A stretch of 15,222 nucleotides of DNA from Planctomycetota bacterium. Lineage in GTDB: Bacteria > Planctomycetota > Planctomycetia > Planctomycetales > Planctomycetaceae. A program made the position numbers and the translations under genes. Below the pieces are notes generated by a model, which made no database searches, was not told the origin of the DNA, and saw nothing but the letters and a program-made list of their open reading frames with translations. Of the stretch, positions 6,724-14,720 are shown in pieces; the first letter of the stretch is position 1; the number at the start of each line of letters is the position of its first letter. The stretch is from positions 1-15,222 of the forward strand of contig JAPOLP010000040.1 in assembly GCA_029977045.1 (NCBI GenBank), written 5' to 3'.

Positions 6724-7664
6724 TAATTATTCGTCCCTGAAGAGGCTGCCTTCTGGCGGAAGGCGTGCGAAGTTGTGAGTTCTGGTGGTGTGTCAGGCGG
6801 TGAGGGAATGGGTGGCCGTGCGTCGCCGGGCTGTGGTGAGGTGGCTTGACGGGCAGCAGAAAAGCGCAGACGCGATTGCGCGTCAGCAGCTTTCGCAGGT
6901 TGGAACCGGCGGCGCCAGAACCAGGTTGACGGCATCGCCAGACAGGCCTTTCAGGAAGCAGCGGCCCAGACGATGGCCGCTTTTGAGGCGTCCGATCTTT
7001 GGTTCGACCGCACTGAGTCGTCGTCCCTGCTGCTTCTGCGTGCGAGCCAGTTTGCGGGTGCTCGTGCCCGAGATGTGAATCGTCGCATCGCCAGTGTAGT
7101 CGTGCCCGCGATAGCCCTTGTCGACGTACGCGTCTGTGGCACTCATCCCGGTCGCGCGTTCCACCGTGGCGATCGCCTGCCCGAGTGTGTGGCCGTCGTA
7201 CGGATTCGCTTGGCACAGATCGACACCCACGTGCGCAGGTTGTTCGGCTTCCGCCGCATCCGCTTGAACTGCTTCGCGTGAGCGTATCGGCCAACCTTGA
7301 TCGCCGCGTGCTTGAGCCCAGTCCTTTCTCACAAACACAGGGCAGACCGACCAGTAGGCGGATCGCCTTCGCCGGAGCCTCCGTGTCAGGGTAGTAACAC
7401 TCCGCGAACGCCACGTCGAACCGAGCTCAGTCAATCTGCCCCGCAAGAACGCAGAGCGGATGATCCAGATTCAGCAACTGCTCAAACCGAGACTGAAACA
7501 AATCCAGCTGACCGGATTCGGGGCACGAACGTGGCTTCATGCCTGCCTCAAATTGCATGGTTCCAGGACAACACGCTCCCTTCCCGGCAATTCCAACCAC
7601 CCCGAAAACGACAACCAGGCCAACCTGCCCAGCCCCAGACTCGTTCTTCAGAGATGACTGCTTA
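6724..7664 (-). mobile_element. Decayed IS5-family insertion sequence
   Basis: Imperfect terminal inverted repeats bound the element: 6724-6743 and the reverse complement of 7645-7664 agree at 15 of 20 positions, with the innermost seven (CTGAAGA) identical. Between them lies a minus-strand IS5-type transposase broken by a stop, frame changes and two large internal deletions. The element is about 0.94 kb; an intact one encoding a transposase of this type, over 400 residues, would be near 1.4-1.6 kb. It sits between the 3' ends of two converging genes, where insertion is harmless. I see no clear target duplication, and the exact ends may be off by a few bases. Confidence 0.72.
6844..7558 (-). 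pseudogene. IS5-family transposase remnant
   Basis: Read on the minus strand in three frames. From the ATG at 7558: LDLFQSRFEQLLNLDHPL, then GQID followed by TGA (7427-7429) where the family has Trp, then AKAIRLLVGL in the same frame. Near 7320-7340 the frame changes, with a large deletion, to GRYAHAKQFKRMRRKPNNLR. Near 7207-7225 a second deletion and frame change lead to NPYDGHTLGQAI, YVDKGYRGH and SAVEPKIGRLKSGHRLGR. Near 6905-6916 a one-base loss shifts the frame again before SNLRKLLTR. The second Asp (DKGYRG) and the Glu (VEPKIG) of the DDE triad remain; the part that should hold the first Asp is deleted. It cannot make a working transposase. The 3' end is approximate because the normal stop is not evident. 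Confidence 0.82.
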
Positions 7665-7793
7665 ACGGCGTTGCCTGCTGAGGCTTCTGATGTTTTCAGC
7701 CTTCCAACCCCGAACTGCGTCCGGGGCAGGAATCGGGCCGCCCCCTTCGGGCCTGTGCCACCTTCTGATCGATCGCGGCAGACAGCAAACGTC

Positions 7794-8537
7794 TCAAAGC
7801 CAGTCGATCAACTGCCTCAGAAACTGAGCATACAGGTTGCCAACTTCCACTCCGTCGGTCCCCGCAGCTTGAGCGGATACACGGGCCTGTCCCCAGTCGA
7901 CCATTGGTCCGATCCAGTGCGGAGCGACGTCGGTCGCAAGGGCGGCGGTCTTTCCGTCTCCACACTTGCCGGTGACCAGCAGCGGGTACGAATCGACCGA
8001 CTGCAGCGTGAACGAGTCGCCTTCCCGGCGAGCCGTCGTTCGAACTGCCTGCAGCACAGTGCTGGCGTCACTCTTTGCCGCGAGCCGGTTGAATCCGCCG
8101 ATCAATGGAGGACGCTCGGCCCAAGGCAGATCTGCGACGACGGGATGATCGGGAATCAGTGGCTGGACGAAGACCGGCGAGTCGCAGTTCAGTCGATCGT
8201 CGGTCGCTGAAATCTCGACCGGCAGCGCGTTGCCGATCGGCGTGCCGTCCCAGTCGCCGCCCTGTCCGTGATACGACTCCCAGCCGCCAATCATCAGCAG
8301 GCTGGCTCCTGCTGAAACTCGTTCGACAATCCGCTGCTGCAGTGCAGAGTCGGCACGCTCAGCGGGGTAGTCACTGAAGATGAACATGTCGAATGAGCCG
8401 ACGGCGAGATTGGCTGATAGCGGCTGGTGGCTCGGAACGTAATCGAAATCGACCTGCCACAGTGCCATCAGACTGGCCAGGTAGGCGGCTGCCGAGTCGA
8501 GCGTCGTATCGCCACAGTAAAGCACTCGCTGAGCCAC
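7794..8537 (-). CDS. Class I glutamine amidotransferase-like protein (PF07090-type)
   Basis: 247 residues, no signal peptide or membrane segment. The N-terminus (RVLYCGDTTL, then a Rossmann-like alternation to FDMFIFSDYP near 50-58) and the loop LLMIGGWESYHGQGG (81-94) resemble the putative glutamine amidotransferase family PF07090, frequent in planctomycetes. The loop where class I amidotransferases carry the Cys nucleophile has none here, so classical glutaminase activity is doubtful; a binding or structural role is possible. The C-terminal part (YPLLVTGKCGDGKTAALATDVAPHW) is typical of the family. The start is GTG, backed by GGAG (8547-8550 on this strand) nine bases upstream. It follows yacG by 46 bases on the same strand, a likely operon. 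Function unknown. Confidence 0.72.
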   Translation of the reverse strand: MAQRVLYCGDTTLDSAAAYLASLMALWQVDFDYVPSHQPLSANLAVGSFDMFIFSDYPAERADSALQQRIVERVSAGASLLMIGGWESYHGQGGDWDGTPIGNALPVEISATDDRLNCDSPVFVQPLIPDHPVVADLPWAERPPLIGGFNRLAAKSDASTVLQAVRTTARREGDSFTLQSVDSYPLLVTGKCGDGKTAALATDVAPHWIGPMVDWGQARVSAQAAGTDGVEVGNLYAQFLRQLIDWL

Positions 8538-8583
8538 GGTGGTTGTCTCCAGAGTTTCCGTCTGCCTGCAGGTCTCGCGGCAC

Positions 8584-8805
8584 TTATTCGTTGAGCAGTT
8601 CTTCGATAGCTTCCGGGTCGTCGCCGATCCGTTCGAGCATTTGGTCGGGGCTCAGCGGCTCAACGATCGCGTACTTGCCGTCGTTCCAGCGCAGCAGGTC
8701 GACGTTGCGACACCGCTCGCTGCAGAACGGGAAGTAGCTCGAATCAGTCGCTGCCGCACCGCTAACAGGTTTATCACAAATCGGGCAGGTTGTCGGACGC
8801 ACCAT
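8584..8805 (-). CDS. yacG: DNA gyrase inhibitor YacG, zinc-binding
   Basis: 73 residues. Four cysteines in the YacG arrangement, Cys7-x2-Cys10 and Cys28-x3-Cys32 (CPICDKPV, then FPFCSERCRNVDLLRW), bind one zinc ion. In Escherichia coli YacG binds the C-terminal region of GyrB and blocks DNA binding by gyrase. The acidic C-terminal tail (PEAIEELLNE) is usual for the family. AAGGAG (8816-8821 on this strand) ten bases upstream of the ATG is a strong ribosome-binding site. In enterobacteria the gene sits with coaE and zapD; here it leads an amidotransferase-like gene instead. Its upstream region is shared with the divergent kinase gene and contains a large inverted repeat. Confidence 0.93.
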   Translation of the reverse strand: MVRPTTCPICDKPVSGAAATDSSYFPFCSERCRNVDLLRWNDGKYAIVEPLSPDQMLERIGDDPEAIEELLNE

Positions 8806-8832
8806 CTTGCTCTGGCTCCTTACCGCGTCAGA

Positions 8833-8933
8833 GTATCGCTTTGAGAGGTGGCAATCTGACGGATCTTCCGGGGTGCGTCGAGCACTCGCGACAGGGAGTA
8901 TCTGAAGTTAAGCCTCCCGGAAGAATCCGATAC
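8833..8933. repeat. Nested inverted repeat between yacG and the kinase gene
   Basis: Inner arms GGATCTTCCGGG (8861-8872) and CCCGGAAGAATCC (8916-8928) pair over 12 bases with one bulge. Outer arms GTATCG (8833-8838) and CGATAC (8928-8933) are complementary and touch the inner arm on the right. The 43-base loop holds small complementary words (GTGC/GCAC, GTCG/CGAC). There is no T-run. It lies in the 234-base divergent gap 8806-9039 and could be a leader structure or an operator for either gene. Confidence 0.5.
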
Positions 8934-9039
8934 GATCGCCGGCCTCCTCCAGGTCGGGACATTGACTGACTGAAATCCTCCGCTACGAATGTGCCGCGAG
9001 CTGCCGGCTCGGCCACTCGCCTGTTTTTCTTTACCGCTG

Positions 9040-10968
9040 ATGTCGACTGTCGCTGTTTCCACCTTCCTTTTGACGCTGCGTCGCAGCAACCTGCTCAAGC
9101 CCGAGCAGATTGCATTTGCGAATGATCTCGGCACGCGCTGCGACGCGGCTCAGATCGCGAAGGAACTGCTCGAACGGAGATGGCTAACCGAATGGCAGAC
9201 GCACCAGCTTCTGGCGGGCAAGAGCCGGCTGTTCCTCGGCAAGTACAAGCTGCTCGACGTGCTCGGCTCCGGTGGGATGGGTGCCGTATTCAAGGCCGAA
9301 AGCACAACGACGCGACTGCCAGTTGCACTCAAGGTTCTCGCCGCGTCACTCAGCGAGAGCGATATCGCCCGGGCGCGTTTCGAGCGTGAGATCCGGGCTT
9401 CGGCTCAAGTCAATCACCCGAACATTGTGCGGGCCATCGACGCGGACCGCTGCGATAACCGCGTCTTTCTGGTCATGGAGTACTTCGCGGGGCCGGACCT
9501 CAAGGCACTGCTCAAGCAACACAAACGCCTGCCGATCGACTTTGCCTGCGAGTGCATCCGGCAGGCGGCTTTGGGCCTGCAGCATGCTCATGAGCAGGGA
9601 CTGGTTCACCGCGATATCAAACCATCCAATCTGCTCGTCACGAAGCAGCCGGAAACCGGCGATGCGCTTGTCAAGGTTCTCGATCTTGGGCTGGCCAGAA
9701 TTTCCAGCGATGGCAGCAGCAGCGGCGACATGACGCGGGCCGGCCAGATCATGGGCTCGCCGGATTACATGTCTCCGGAACAGGCGATGGACTCCAAAAA
9801 CGCGGATCACCGTGCCGACATCTACAGTCTGGGAGTCACCCTGTTTCACCTGATCGCGGGTGAGTTGCCTTACGACGGCGACAATGTGATGGAGAAACTG
9901 CTGTCGCGGATCAACGTCGATGCTCCGCCACTCAGCCGATACTGTCCCGAAGCTCCGCCGATTCTGGTCCACATTGTTTCGCGAATGCTGAATCGTGATC
10001 CGGCACAGCGTTTTCAGTCAGCGGGCGAAGTCGCGGCGATCCTCGGAACGTTCGTGTCTGACCCGCGAGCGCTCGAAAGCCTGATTGCTCCCGCACAGGC
10101 TCCGGCATTTGAGCTGCCGACGATTAACACGGCTGGCGATCAGACGCTGCAGCAGATCGATGCGATGCTCGACAGCCGGGCGAGTTCCTCGCCTCTGAGC
10201 CATCGTCAGCAGCGTCGAAAACAGGGGAGCTTGCTGCCGATCGTCATTTCCGTTGGTACGGCGGCACTGCTGCTCGGCGGCCTGCTGTGGTTTGGAAAAG
10301 GCACGCAGGGAGATTCGCCGGATAAGGCAGATGGCCAGCGATCAACGTCTGCTGCGGAATCCTCACCGTCCGAAACCGATGGGCCGCAGCTCGACAGTCC
10401 TGACGACGTCGTCACCCGATGGCTGCTGGAAATGAATCGTCCGGCGGTCATTCTCGACGGCCAGCAAGAGCGAACCGTTCGGACTCTCGCCGATCTGCCC
10501 GGCGGCGACTATCACCTGCTGGAAGCGGATCTGTCTGGAGTGCGAGGACTCGACAGCCAGCGAATCAGGCAACTCGCCGGTCTAAGCCGCCTGCGGACAT
10601 TGAACCTCTCCGGCGCCGAACTGAACGATCAGCGGTTCGAAGCAATCGCCAAACAACCGCAATTGCGATCTTTGAACCTGAGCGGTACCGCGATTGGCGG
10701 CAGCAGCGTCAGGCTGCTCGCTCGAATGCCAAAGCTGCGCAGCCTTTCGCTGCGGTACCTGGCGGTTGGCGACACGGACCTGTCGGCTCTGGCGGACCTG
10801 CAGCAACTGGCAACGCTCGATCTGACAGGGACGGGGCTGTCTGACCAGGGACTGCAGGCACTATCGAGGCTGCCGTCACTCAGGACCCTCGGACTGCAGC
10901 ATTCACCGGTGACAACCGACGGCCTGCGTCAGTTGCAGGCTGTCCGTCCGGAGCTGGCGCTCGATTGA
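9040..10968 (+). CDS. Membrane Ser/Thr protein kinase with C-terminal leucine-rich repeats
   Basis: 642 residues from the ATG at 9040; an in-frame ATG at 8989 would add 17 residues that look unrelated to the family, so the later start is preferred. Residues 1-65 form the short module seen before many planctomycete kinases (ending WLTEWQTHQLLAG). The kinase domain spans about 68-345: glycine loop GSGGMG 76-81, Lys98 in VALKVL, catalytic HRDIKPSN 190-197 (Asp192), metal-binding DLG at 215-217 in place of DFG, and SPEQ 245-248 as the APE element. A membrane helix lies at about 398-418. Residues 500-640 are leucine-rich repeats (LRTLNLSGAEL, LRSLNLSGTAI, LATLDLTGTGL), which would be outside the cytoplasm. 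Expected to phosphorylate Ser/Thr in response to an outside ligand; target unknown. Confidence 0.93.
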   Translation: MSTVAVSTFLLTLRRSNLLKPEQIAFANDLGTRCDAAQIAKELLERRWLTEWQTHQLLAGKSRLFLGKYKLLDVLGSGGMGAVFKAESTTTRLPVALKVLAASLSESDIARARFEREIRASAQVNHPNIVRAIDADRCDNRVFLVMEYFAGPDLKALLKQHKRLPIDFACECIRQAALGLQHAHEQGLVHRDIKPSNLLVTKQPETGDALVKVLDLGLARISSDGSSSGDMTRAGQIMGSPDYMSPEQAMDSKNADHRADIYSLGVTLFHLIAGELPYDGDNVMEKLLSRINVDAPPLSRYCPEAPPILVHIVSRMLNRDPAQRFQSAGEVAAILGTFVSDPRALESLIAPAQAPAFELPTINTAGDQTLQQIDAMLDSRASSSPLSHRQQRRKQGSLLPIVISVGTAALLLGGLLWFGKGTQGDSPDKADGQRSTSAAESSPSETDGPQLDSPDDVVTRWLLEMNRPAVILDGQQERTVRTLADLPGGDYHLLEADLSGVRGLDSQRIRQLAGLSRLRTLNLSGAELNDQRFEAIAKQPQLRSLNLSGTAIGGSSVRLLARMPKLRSLSLRYLAVGDTDLSALADLQQLATLDLTGTGLSDQGLQALSRLPSLRTLGLQHSPVTTDGLRQLQAVRPELALD

Positions 10969-11021
10969 TCAGTTGCGTCGGCGTTGCTCTGCCAGGTGCG
11001 CGTGTTTCAGTGTCGAGTGAT

Positions 11022-11103
11022 CATTGTCATACGAGCTGGCGGACAATGTCGAAAGATTCCGTGAATCGTCACAGACGCGGATGAAGTCAGTCGCGTGATT
11101 CAC
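11022..11103. repeat. Two stem-loops downstream of the kinase gene
   Basis: First: CATTGTC (11022-11028) and GACAATG (11042-11048), perfect 7-bp arms, 13-base loop. Second: GTGAATC (11061-11067) and GATTCAC (11097-11103) enclosing CGCG (11076-11079) and CGCG (11092-11095). Neither is followed by a T-run, so they are not standard terminators. The rest of the gap 10969-11169 shows nothing further. Confidence 0.4.
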
Positions 11104-11169
11104 TAACGTCTGGTTGGCCCGTTTGTTGATTTCTGAAGCCTTCCAGGGCTGCGTTACGCTGATTGAACC

Positions 11170-11325
11170 ATGTCACCGCTGCTGCTGAAACTCCTGTTAG
11201 TTCTCCTGTCTGTGGCCGTCCCGATTGCCTGGGGTGTTGCTGTGAACTGGCTGTTCCGCCGGTTGCATCCGCCCGGCAAGCCGTCAGCCGAGGACAAGGA
11301 TCCAACGATCGAGTACTACATCTGA
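11170..11325 (+). CDS. Small single-pass membrane protein, 51 residues
   Basis: The ATG at 11170 opens a 51-codon frame ending in TGA at 11323-11325. Residues 3-25 are almost all hydrophobic (LLLKLLLVLLSVAVPIAWG), one membrane helix. NWLFRRLHPPGK follows, a positive patch that puts the C-terminus in the cytoplasm under the positive-inside rule, and the tail is acidic, ending DPTIEYYI. The gene lies 97 bases upstream of the TauE/SafE gene on the same strand and could be co-transcribed with it. I do not recognise a function. The protein-like layout (helix, basic patch, acidic tail) argues it is real, though no good ribosome-binding site is visible. Confidence 0.6.
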   Translation: MSPLLLKLLLVLLSVAVPIAWGVAVNWLFRRLHPPGKPSAEDKDPTIEYYI

Positions 11326-11422
11326 CTGCGGCCAGCTCCGTTCAGAGACACTCTCTGGATGGGCCAACCGTCGCGGCTCAATCCGAGCCAGTCCATATCC
11401 GCCCGCAACCTGATGCTGCACC

Positions 11423-12307
11423 GTGCTGACACCTGAGACCGTCTTCAACCTTCTGCTCGTCGTCGGCTGCGGCTTCTTTGTCGGAGGGCTGGCGGGAATG
11501 CTTGGTGTTGGTGGCAGTTTTCTGCTGGTCCCGATCCTGCACGTCGTACTCGACATCCCAATCGAGATCGCGGTGGGATCGACAGCCTGCCAGCTCCTGG
11601 GACCGGCGACAACCTCGCTTCTGGCCCGACGCATCGCCGTTGAACAGTTTCGCCTGCCGCTGATTCTGACCGGCGGAATCTTCGTTGGAGTGATGATTGG
11701 AACGCACTTCCTGGAATCAGCCGGAGAACTCAGCGAGGTCTCCGTCGGAACACGGCTGGTGCCCGCTGCCGACCTGCTGATCATGGCGGCTTATTTCTTT
11801 CTGCTGACCTGTATCGGAACGTTTTCGCTGTTTGAGGTGCATCGTCAGAAACAGGGGCGAATGCTGCCACGGGGAATTTTGGCCCGCGTCCCGCTGCCAC
11901 CATTCGATGTCTTTCCGGAACTCGGCGTCGGTAAGTTCTCGATTCCAGTTCTCAGTCTCTTCGGCCTGATGATGGGCCTGACTGCTGGCCTGCTGGGCAT
12001 CAGCGGAGCAATCCTTCTGCTGCCAGGAATGATCTACCTGCTTGGGATTCGGGCGAAGAATGCGATTCTGGCAGCACTGGTCGTTGTCTGGTTCACGTCG
12101 CTGCAGGCCACCATCGTTCACGCCTGGCACGACAACGTCGATCTGAATCTCGCGGTCGCCCTGATGTTCGGCGGCACGATTGGAGCACGGATTGGATCCG
12201 ACTTCAGTAACCGCCTGGAAGGCCAGTCCATCCGCACCAGTCTCGGATGGCTGGCACTTCTGGCTGCAGCGCTCGTGACGTTCCGCCTCTGGCGCCTGCT
12301 CGGATAG
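11423..12307 (+). CDS. TauE/SafE-family sulfite/organosulfonate exporter
   Basis: 294 residues, a polytopic inner-membrane protein. It has the two related halves of the TauE/SafE family (PF01925), each with a glycine-rich motif: GGLAGMLGVGG at 21-31 and GLTAGLLGISG at 185-195. A basic loop (about 138-172, HRQKQGRMLPRG) joins the halves. Members export sulfite, sulfoacetate or related anions; the substrate is not predictable here. The start is GTG at 11423: an in-frame TGA at 11411 rules out longer forms, and no strong ribosome-binding site is seen. A small membrane protein gene lies just upstream. It converges on the vWA gene with 31 bases between the stops and no T-run terminator. Family assignment is firm, substrate unknown. 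Confidence 0.9.
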   Translation: MLTPETVFNLLLVVGCGFFVGGLAGMLGVGGSFLLVPILHVVLDIPIEIAVGSTACQLLGPATTSLLARRIAVEQFRLPLILTGGIFVGVMIGTHFLESAGELSEVSVGTRLVPAADLLIMAAYFFLLTCIGTFSLFEVHRQKQGRMLPRGILARVPLPPFDVFPELGVGKFSIPVLSLFGLMMGLTAGLLGISGAILLLPGMIYLLGIRAKNAILAALVVVWFTSLQATIVHAWHDNVDLNLAVALMFGGTIGARIGSDFSNRLEGQSIRTSLGWLALLAAALVTFRLWRLLG

Positions 12308-12338
12308 CTCTCATTCCACGCCGACTGCCACTGAAACG

Positions 12339-14513
12339 TTACAGCTTCGGCAGGACCGGCTTTGGTGGCGGAGGCGGCGGAGTCGTTGGCTTTTTCGGTT
12401 CGGGAGCGAACTGAACTTTGTTCTTCGGCGGGGCAGTGGTTCTGGGGGCCGGCGGGCGAGGCGGTGGCGGAGCGACGTAGCTCTGCTGAATCTCGATGCC
12501 GAAGCCGTCTTTCAGTTCGCGCGACGCGAGCACGGCCCACGGTGTTCCGGGAGCTTCGTCGACGACTCGCTGCAGCAGTTCCTCAGACAGAGCGGCTGTC
12601 TTCCTCATGGTCCCGGCGTAGTTGAGTTTCTTCGACGGCCTGATGTTCCAGCGGTTGGCCTTCGTGTCGACATCGTCGTTCGCCAGGTTCGATTTCACCC
12701 AGGCCAGTCCATAGTTGTATTCGAGATTGCGGACTCGCTGAGCCAGCAGCCGACCGTACGTCAGGCAGAAGTTGACTCGCCAGCGCGCCGAGTCCTCGCA
12801 GGCGAGTTCCTTTTCGATGCCCGGCGGAAACGACTGCAGAATTGACTCGACCATGTACTGGCCTTTCGCTGCTGACTTCTGAGCCTCGGTCGCCGTCTGT
12901 CGAAAGTTGCCCGACGTCACGGCGAAATACAGTTGCGGCGTGCCGGGTGGCTGAGTCGTGCGGCTCATGATTGACGCTTCGACGACAGCCTTGCGCAGCG
13001 GATGCTTCGCGAGGTCGCGCATGTAATCTTCAGCGGTCCCGAAGCGGTAATCCGGAGCAAACGACTTGATCGTTGCCGCGTCGAACACACCTGTCGGTGT
13101 CAGGCCGCTCATCGTCGTCATGTTCGTGGTGAAGTAGACGCCGCCGGTTTCGTGAACGAGTCTCGCCAGAGCATACGGAGCGAACCCGGACGACAGATTT
13201 TCGAACTGCGATCCGGCGTACCAGAACGGCAGAACGACGGTCTCCATGACGGGCGACTCTGGCCCAAGATCGACCGGAAGCTGATACGTCTTGCCGTCTT
13301 CAGGAGCCCGATACGGAACGAATCCCTGACGGCGACCAAACACGGCGGTCGGGCCGACAACGTAGGCTTTCGCTCCGAAACGCTGACAGACATTGATCGC
13401 CGGTTCCAGTGACTGGCTGAAGTCGTCGCCAGCTTCATCAGTAACAGTGATCAGCAGGATTCGCCGACGCTGCGTCGTTCGATAGCGGGACCAGTTCGAG
13501 CAGACCTGCTTGACCGCTCCGAAGATGTTCTCAACGCCCGACTGGTCGACCTCGACGTTCTGAATGGCGGACTGAATCTCGTCGAAGTTTTCCGTCGGCT
13601 GCGGAGTCACGAACGTTGTCTTCTCGCCAAACGTCACAACACCGCTGAGCAGCGGCAGTTCTGTGCGAGGCAACTGATCGGTCTGAGTCTGCAGGGCGTT
13701 GAGTTCGCCATAGATGCGCCGCAATCGCCGGGCAATGGCTTTTCGCTGTTCGGTCAGACTGCCGGACGCGTCGAGCAGCCAGACGACGAGTACCCGGCTT
13801 TCCTGCATGTTGTTCGCGATTTCCCAGGTGATCAGGTCGAGGGCCGAATCGATCTGCACGAGTTCCCGACCTGTCGTTCCGTTGACGACGATCCGGTCGT
13901 CAACTTCGAGCCCTTCCGGCACGTCATACACGTGCTGCTCGCGCGGCGATGGCAACAGTTCCGTGAGTTGCTGTGGAGCTGACTCGCGTCGCGGATTCTC
14001 GGTTGCGACCATGCCGATCCGCGCCGCGTTGATGACTTCGCGGACTTCAAGCTCCCGCTCATCCGGATTCGCGAGCACGTACTCGACCGTCTTGAGTTCT
14101 TCCTCTTCGATCGGCTTGTCGTTGACGATGAACGCTTCCAGCGGCGGTTCGTACCAGCCGGGCTCGTCGTCGATCACAAGCTGCGCCAGGTTCAGCAGCA
14201 GCGCGACGTGCAGCACAACGCTGATCAACGTGCCGGCCACGCTGCCCCGGGAATCGTTTCCCAGCGGAGCGTCGGAAGCATCTTCGGTCGCTGGTCTGGA
14301 ATCTGCCGCGACGAGTTCACCGTCTGCATCTGGAGCTTCAGCAAACCAGACCGCTTTGTCGTCGTCGGCAAACGGCATATCGAGCCCGTCCGACGGCTCA
14401 AACAGCGCGTCATCGTCGGCTGCCGCGAACTCAACGTCGTCGTCCTCGCGGTACTCCCAGTTGGAGTCCGCGTCGAATGACGAGTCGGTTTCGGTTGGCA
14501 GATCAAAAGCCAT
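12339..14513 (-). CDS. Membrane-anchored vWA-domain protein with acidic N-terminus and proline-rich tail
   Basis: 724 residues from the ATG at 14513, chosen because GGAG (14520-14523 on this strand) lies six bases upstream; an in-frame ATG at 14672 adds 53 residues without protein-like features and starts inside the terminator region. Residues 1-93 are very acidic. One membrane helix at about 94-115 contains S98-x3-H102 and Leu109, three of the four residues of the TonB anchor signature. A von Willebrand factor A domain covers about 238-390 with a full MIDAS start (Asp248, Ser250, Ser252 in DASGS) and TDE at 358-360. A further domain (about 480-680) is unassigned. The tail (681-724) is proline-rich. 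The vWA part should lie in the periplasm and bind a partner through a metal ion. Partner unknown. Confidence 0.85.
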   Translation of the reverse strand: MAFDLPTETDSSFDADSNWEYREDDDVEFAAADDDALFEPSDGLDMPFADDDKAVWFAEAPDADGELVAADSRPATEDASDAPLGNDSRGSVAGTLISVVLHVALLLNLAQLVIDDEPGWYEPPLEAFIVNDKPIEEEELKTVEYVLANPDERELEVREVINAARIGMVATENPRRESAPQQLTELLPSPREQHVYDVPEGLEVDDRIVVNGTTGRELVQIDSALDLITWEIANNMQESRVLVVWLLDASGSLTEQRKAIARRLRRIYGELNALQTQTDQLPRTELPLLSGVVTFGEKTTFVTPQPTENFDEIQSAIQNVEVDQSGVENIFGAVKQVCSNWSRYRTTQRRRILLITVTDEAGDDFSQSLEPAINVCQRFGAKAYVVGPTAVFGRRQGFVPYRAPEDGKTYQLPVDLGPESPVMETVVLPFWYAGSQFENLSSGFAPYALARLVHETGGVYFTTNMTTMSGLTPTGVFDAATIKSFAPDYRFGTAEDYMRDLAKHPLRKAVVEASIMSRTTQPPGTPQLYFAVTSGNFRQTATEAQKSAAKGQYMVESILQSFPPGIEKELACEDSARWRVNFCLTYGRLLAQRVRNLEYNYGLAWVKSNLANDDVDTKANRWNIRPSKKLNYAGTMRKTAALSEELLQRVVDEAPGTPWAVLASRELKDGFGIEIQQSYVAPPPPRPPAPRTTAPPKNKVQFAPEPKKPTTPPPPPPKPVLPKL

Positions 14514-14651
14514 CGAAGGCTCCGCGGTGCCGGAAAACGTGATCAAACTGAGCCACGAACAGGCAACAGGGTACCGGACCTGCCGACCATCCGAAACTTC
14601 GTTTCCAGGCAAGCGGAAGCTGTGTTCTGAGGGCGGATTGTTTCCGTCACC

Positions 14652-14692
14652 AAACAAAACAAAAAACCGCACGCCAGAAGACTGACGTGCGG
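14652..14692 (-). terminator. Rho-independent terminator after the DUF1553 gene
   Basis: On the minus strand CCGCACG (14692-14686) pairs with CGTGCGG (14673-14667); beyond one mismatch CAG/CTG extends the stem around a 4-base loop. A T-rich tract (TTTTTTGTTTTG, 14666-14655) follows. It lies about 28 bases after the stop at 14721 and separates this gene from the vWA gene downstream. The rest of the gap to 14514 shows only the vWA ribosome-binding site. Confidence 0.88.
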
Positions 14693-14720
14693 CTGCTCGA
14701 TTTCAGTAAGTCCCAGTCGA

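Noticed and set aside
6539..7414. A 291-codon minus-strand open frame
   Set aside because: It is a composite: part of the broken transposase joined to out-of-frame sequence and to the antisense of the hydrolase 3' end. Only pieces match a transposase.
8989..9039. A 17-residue N-terminal extension of the kinase
   Set aside because: The extra residues have no counterpart in the planctomycete kinase module, which begins well with the ATG at 9040.
14514..14672. A 53-residue N-terminal extension of the vWA protein
   Set aside because: The later ATG has a well-placed GGAG, and the extension runs into the upstream gene's terminator.
13714..14685. A 323-codon plus-strand open frame rich in Ser
   Set aside because: It is antisense to the vWA gene; the Ser bias mirrors the acidic codons of the real protein, and no fold or motif is visible.
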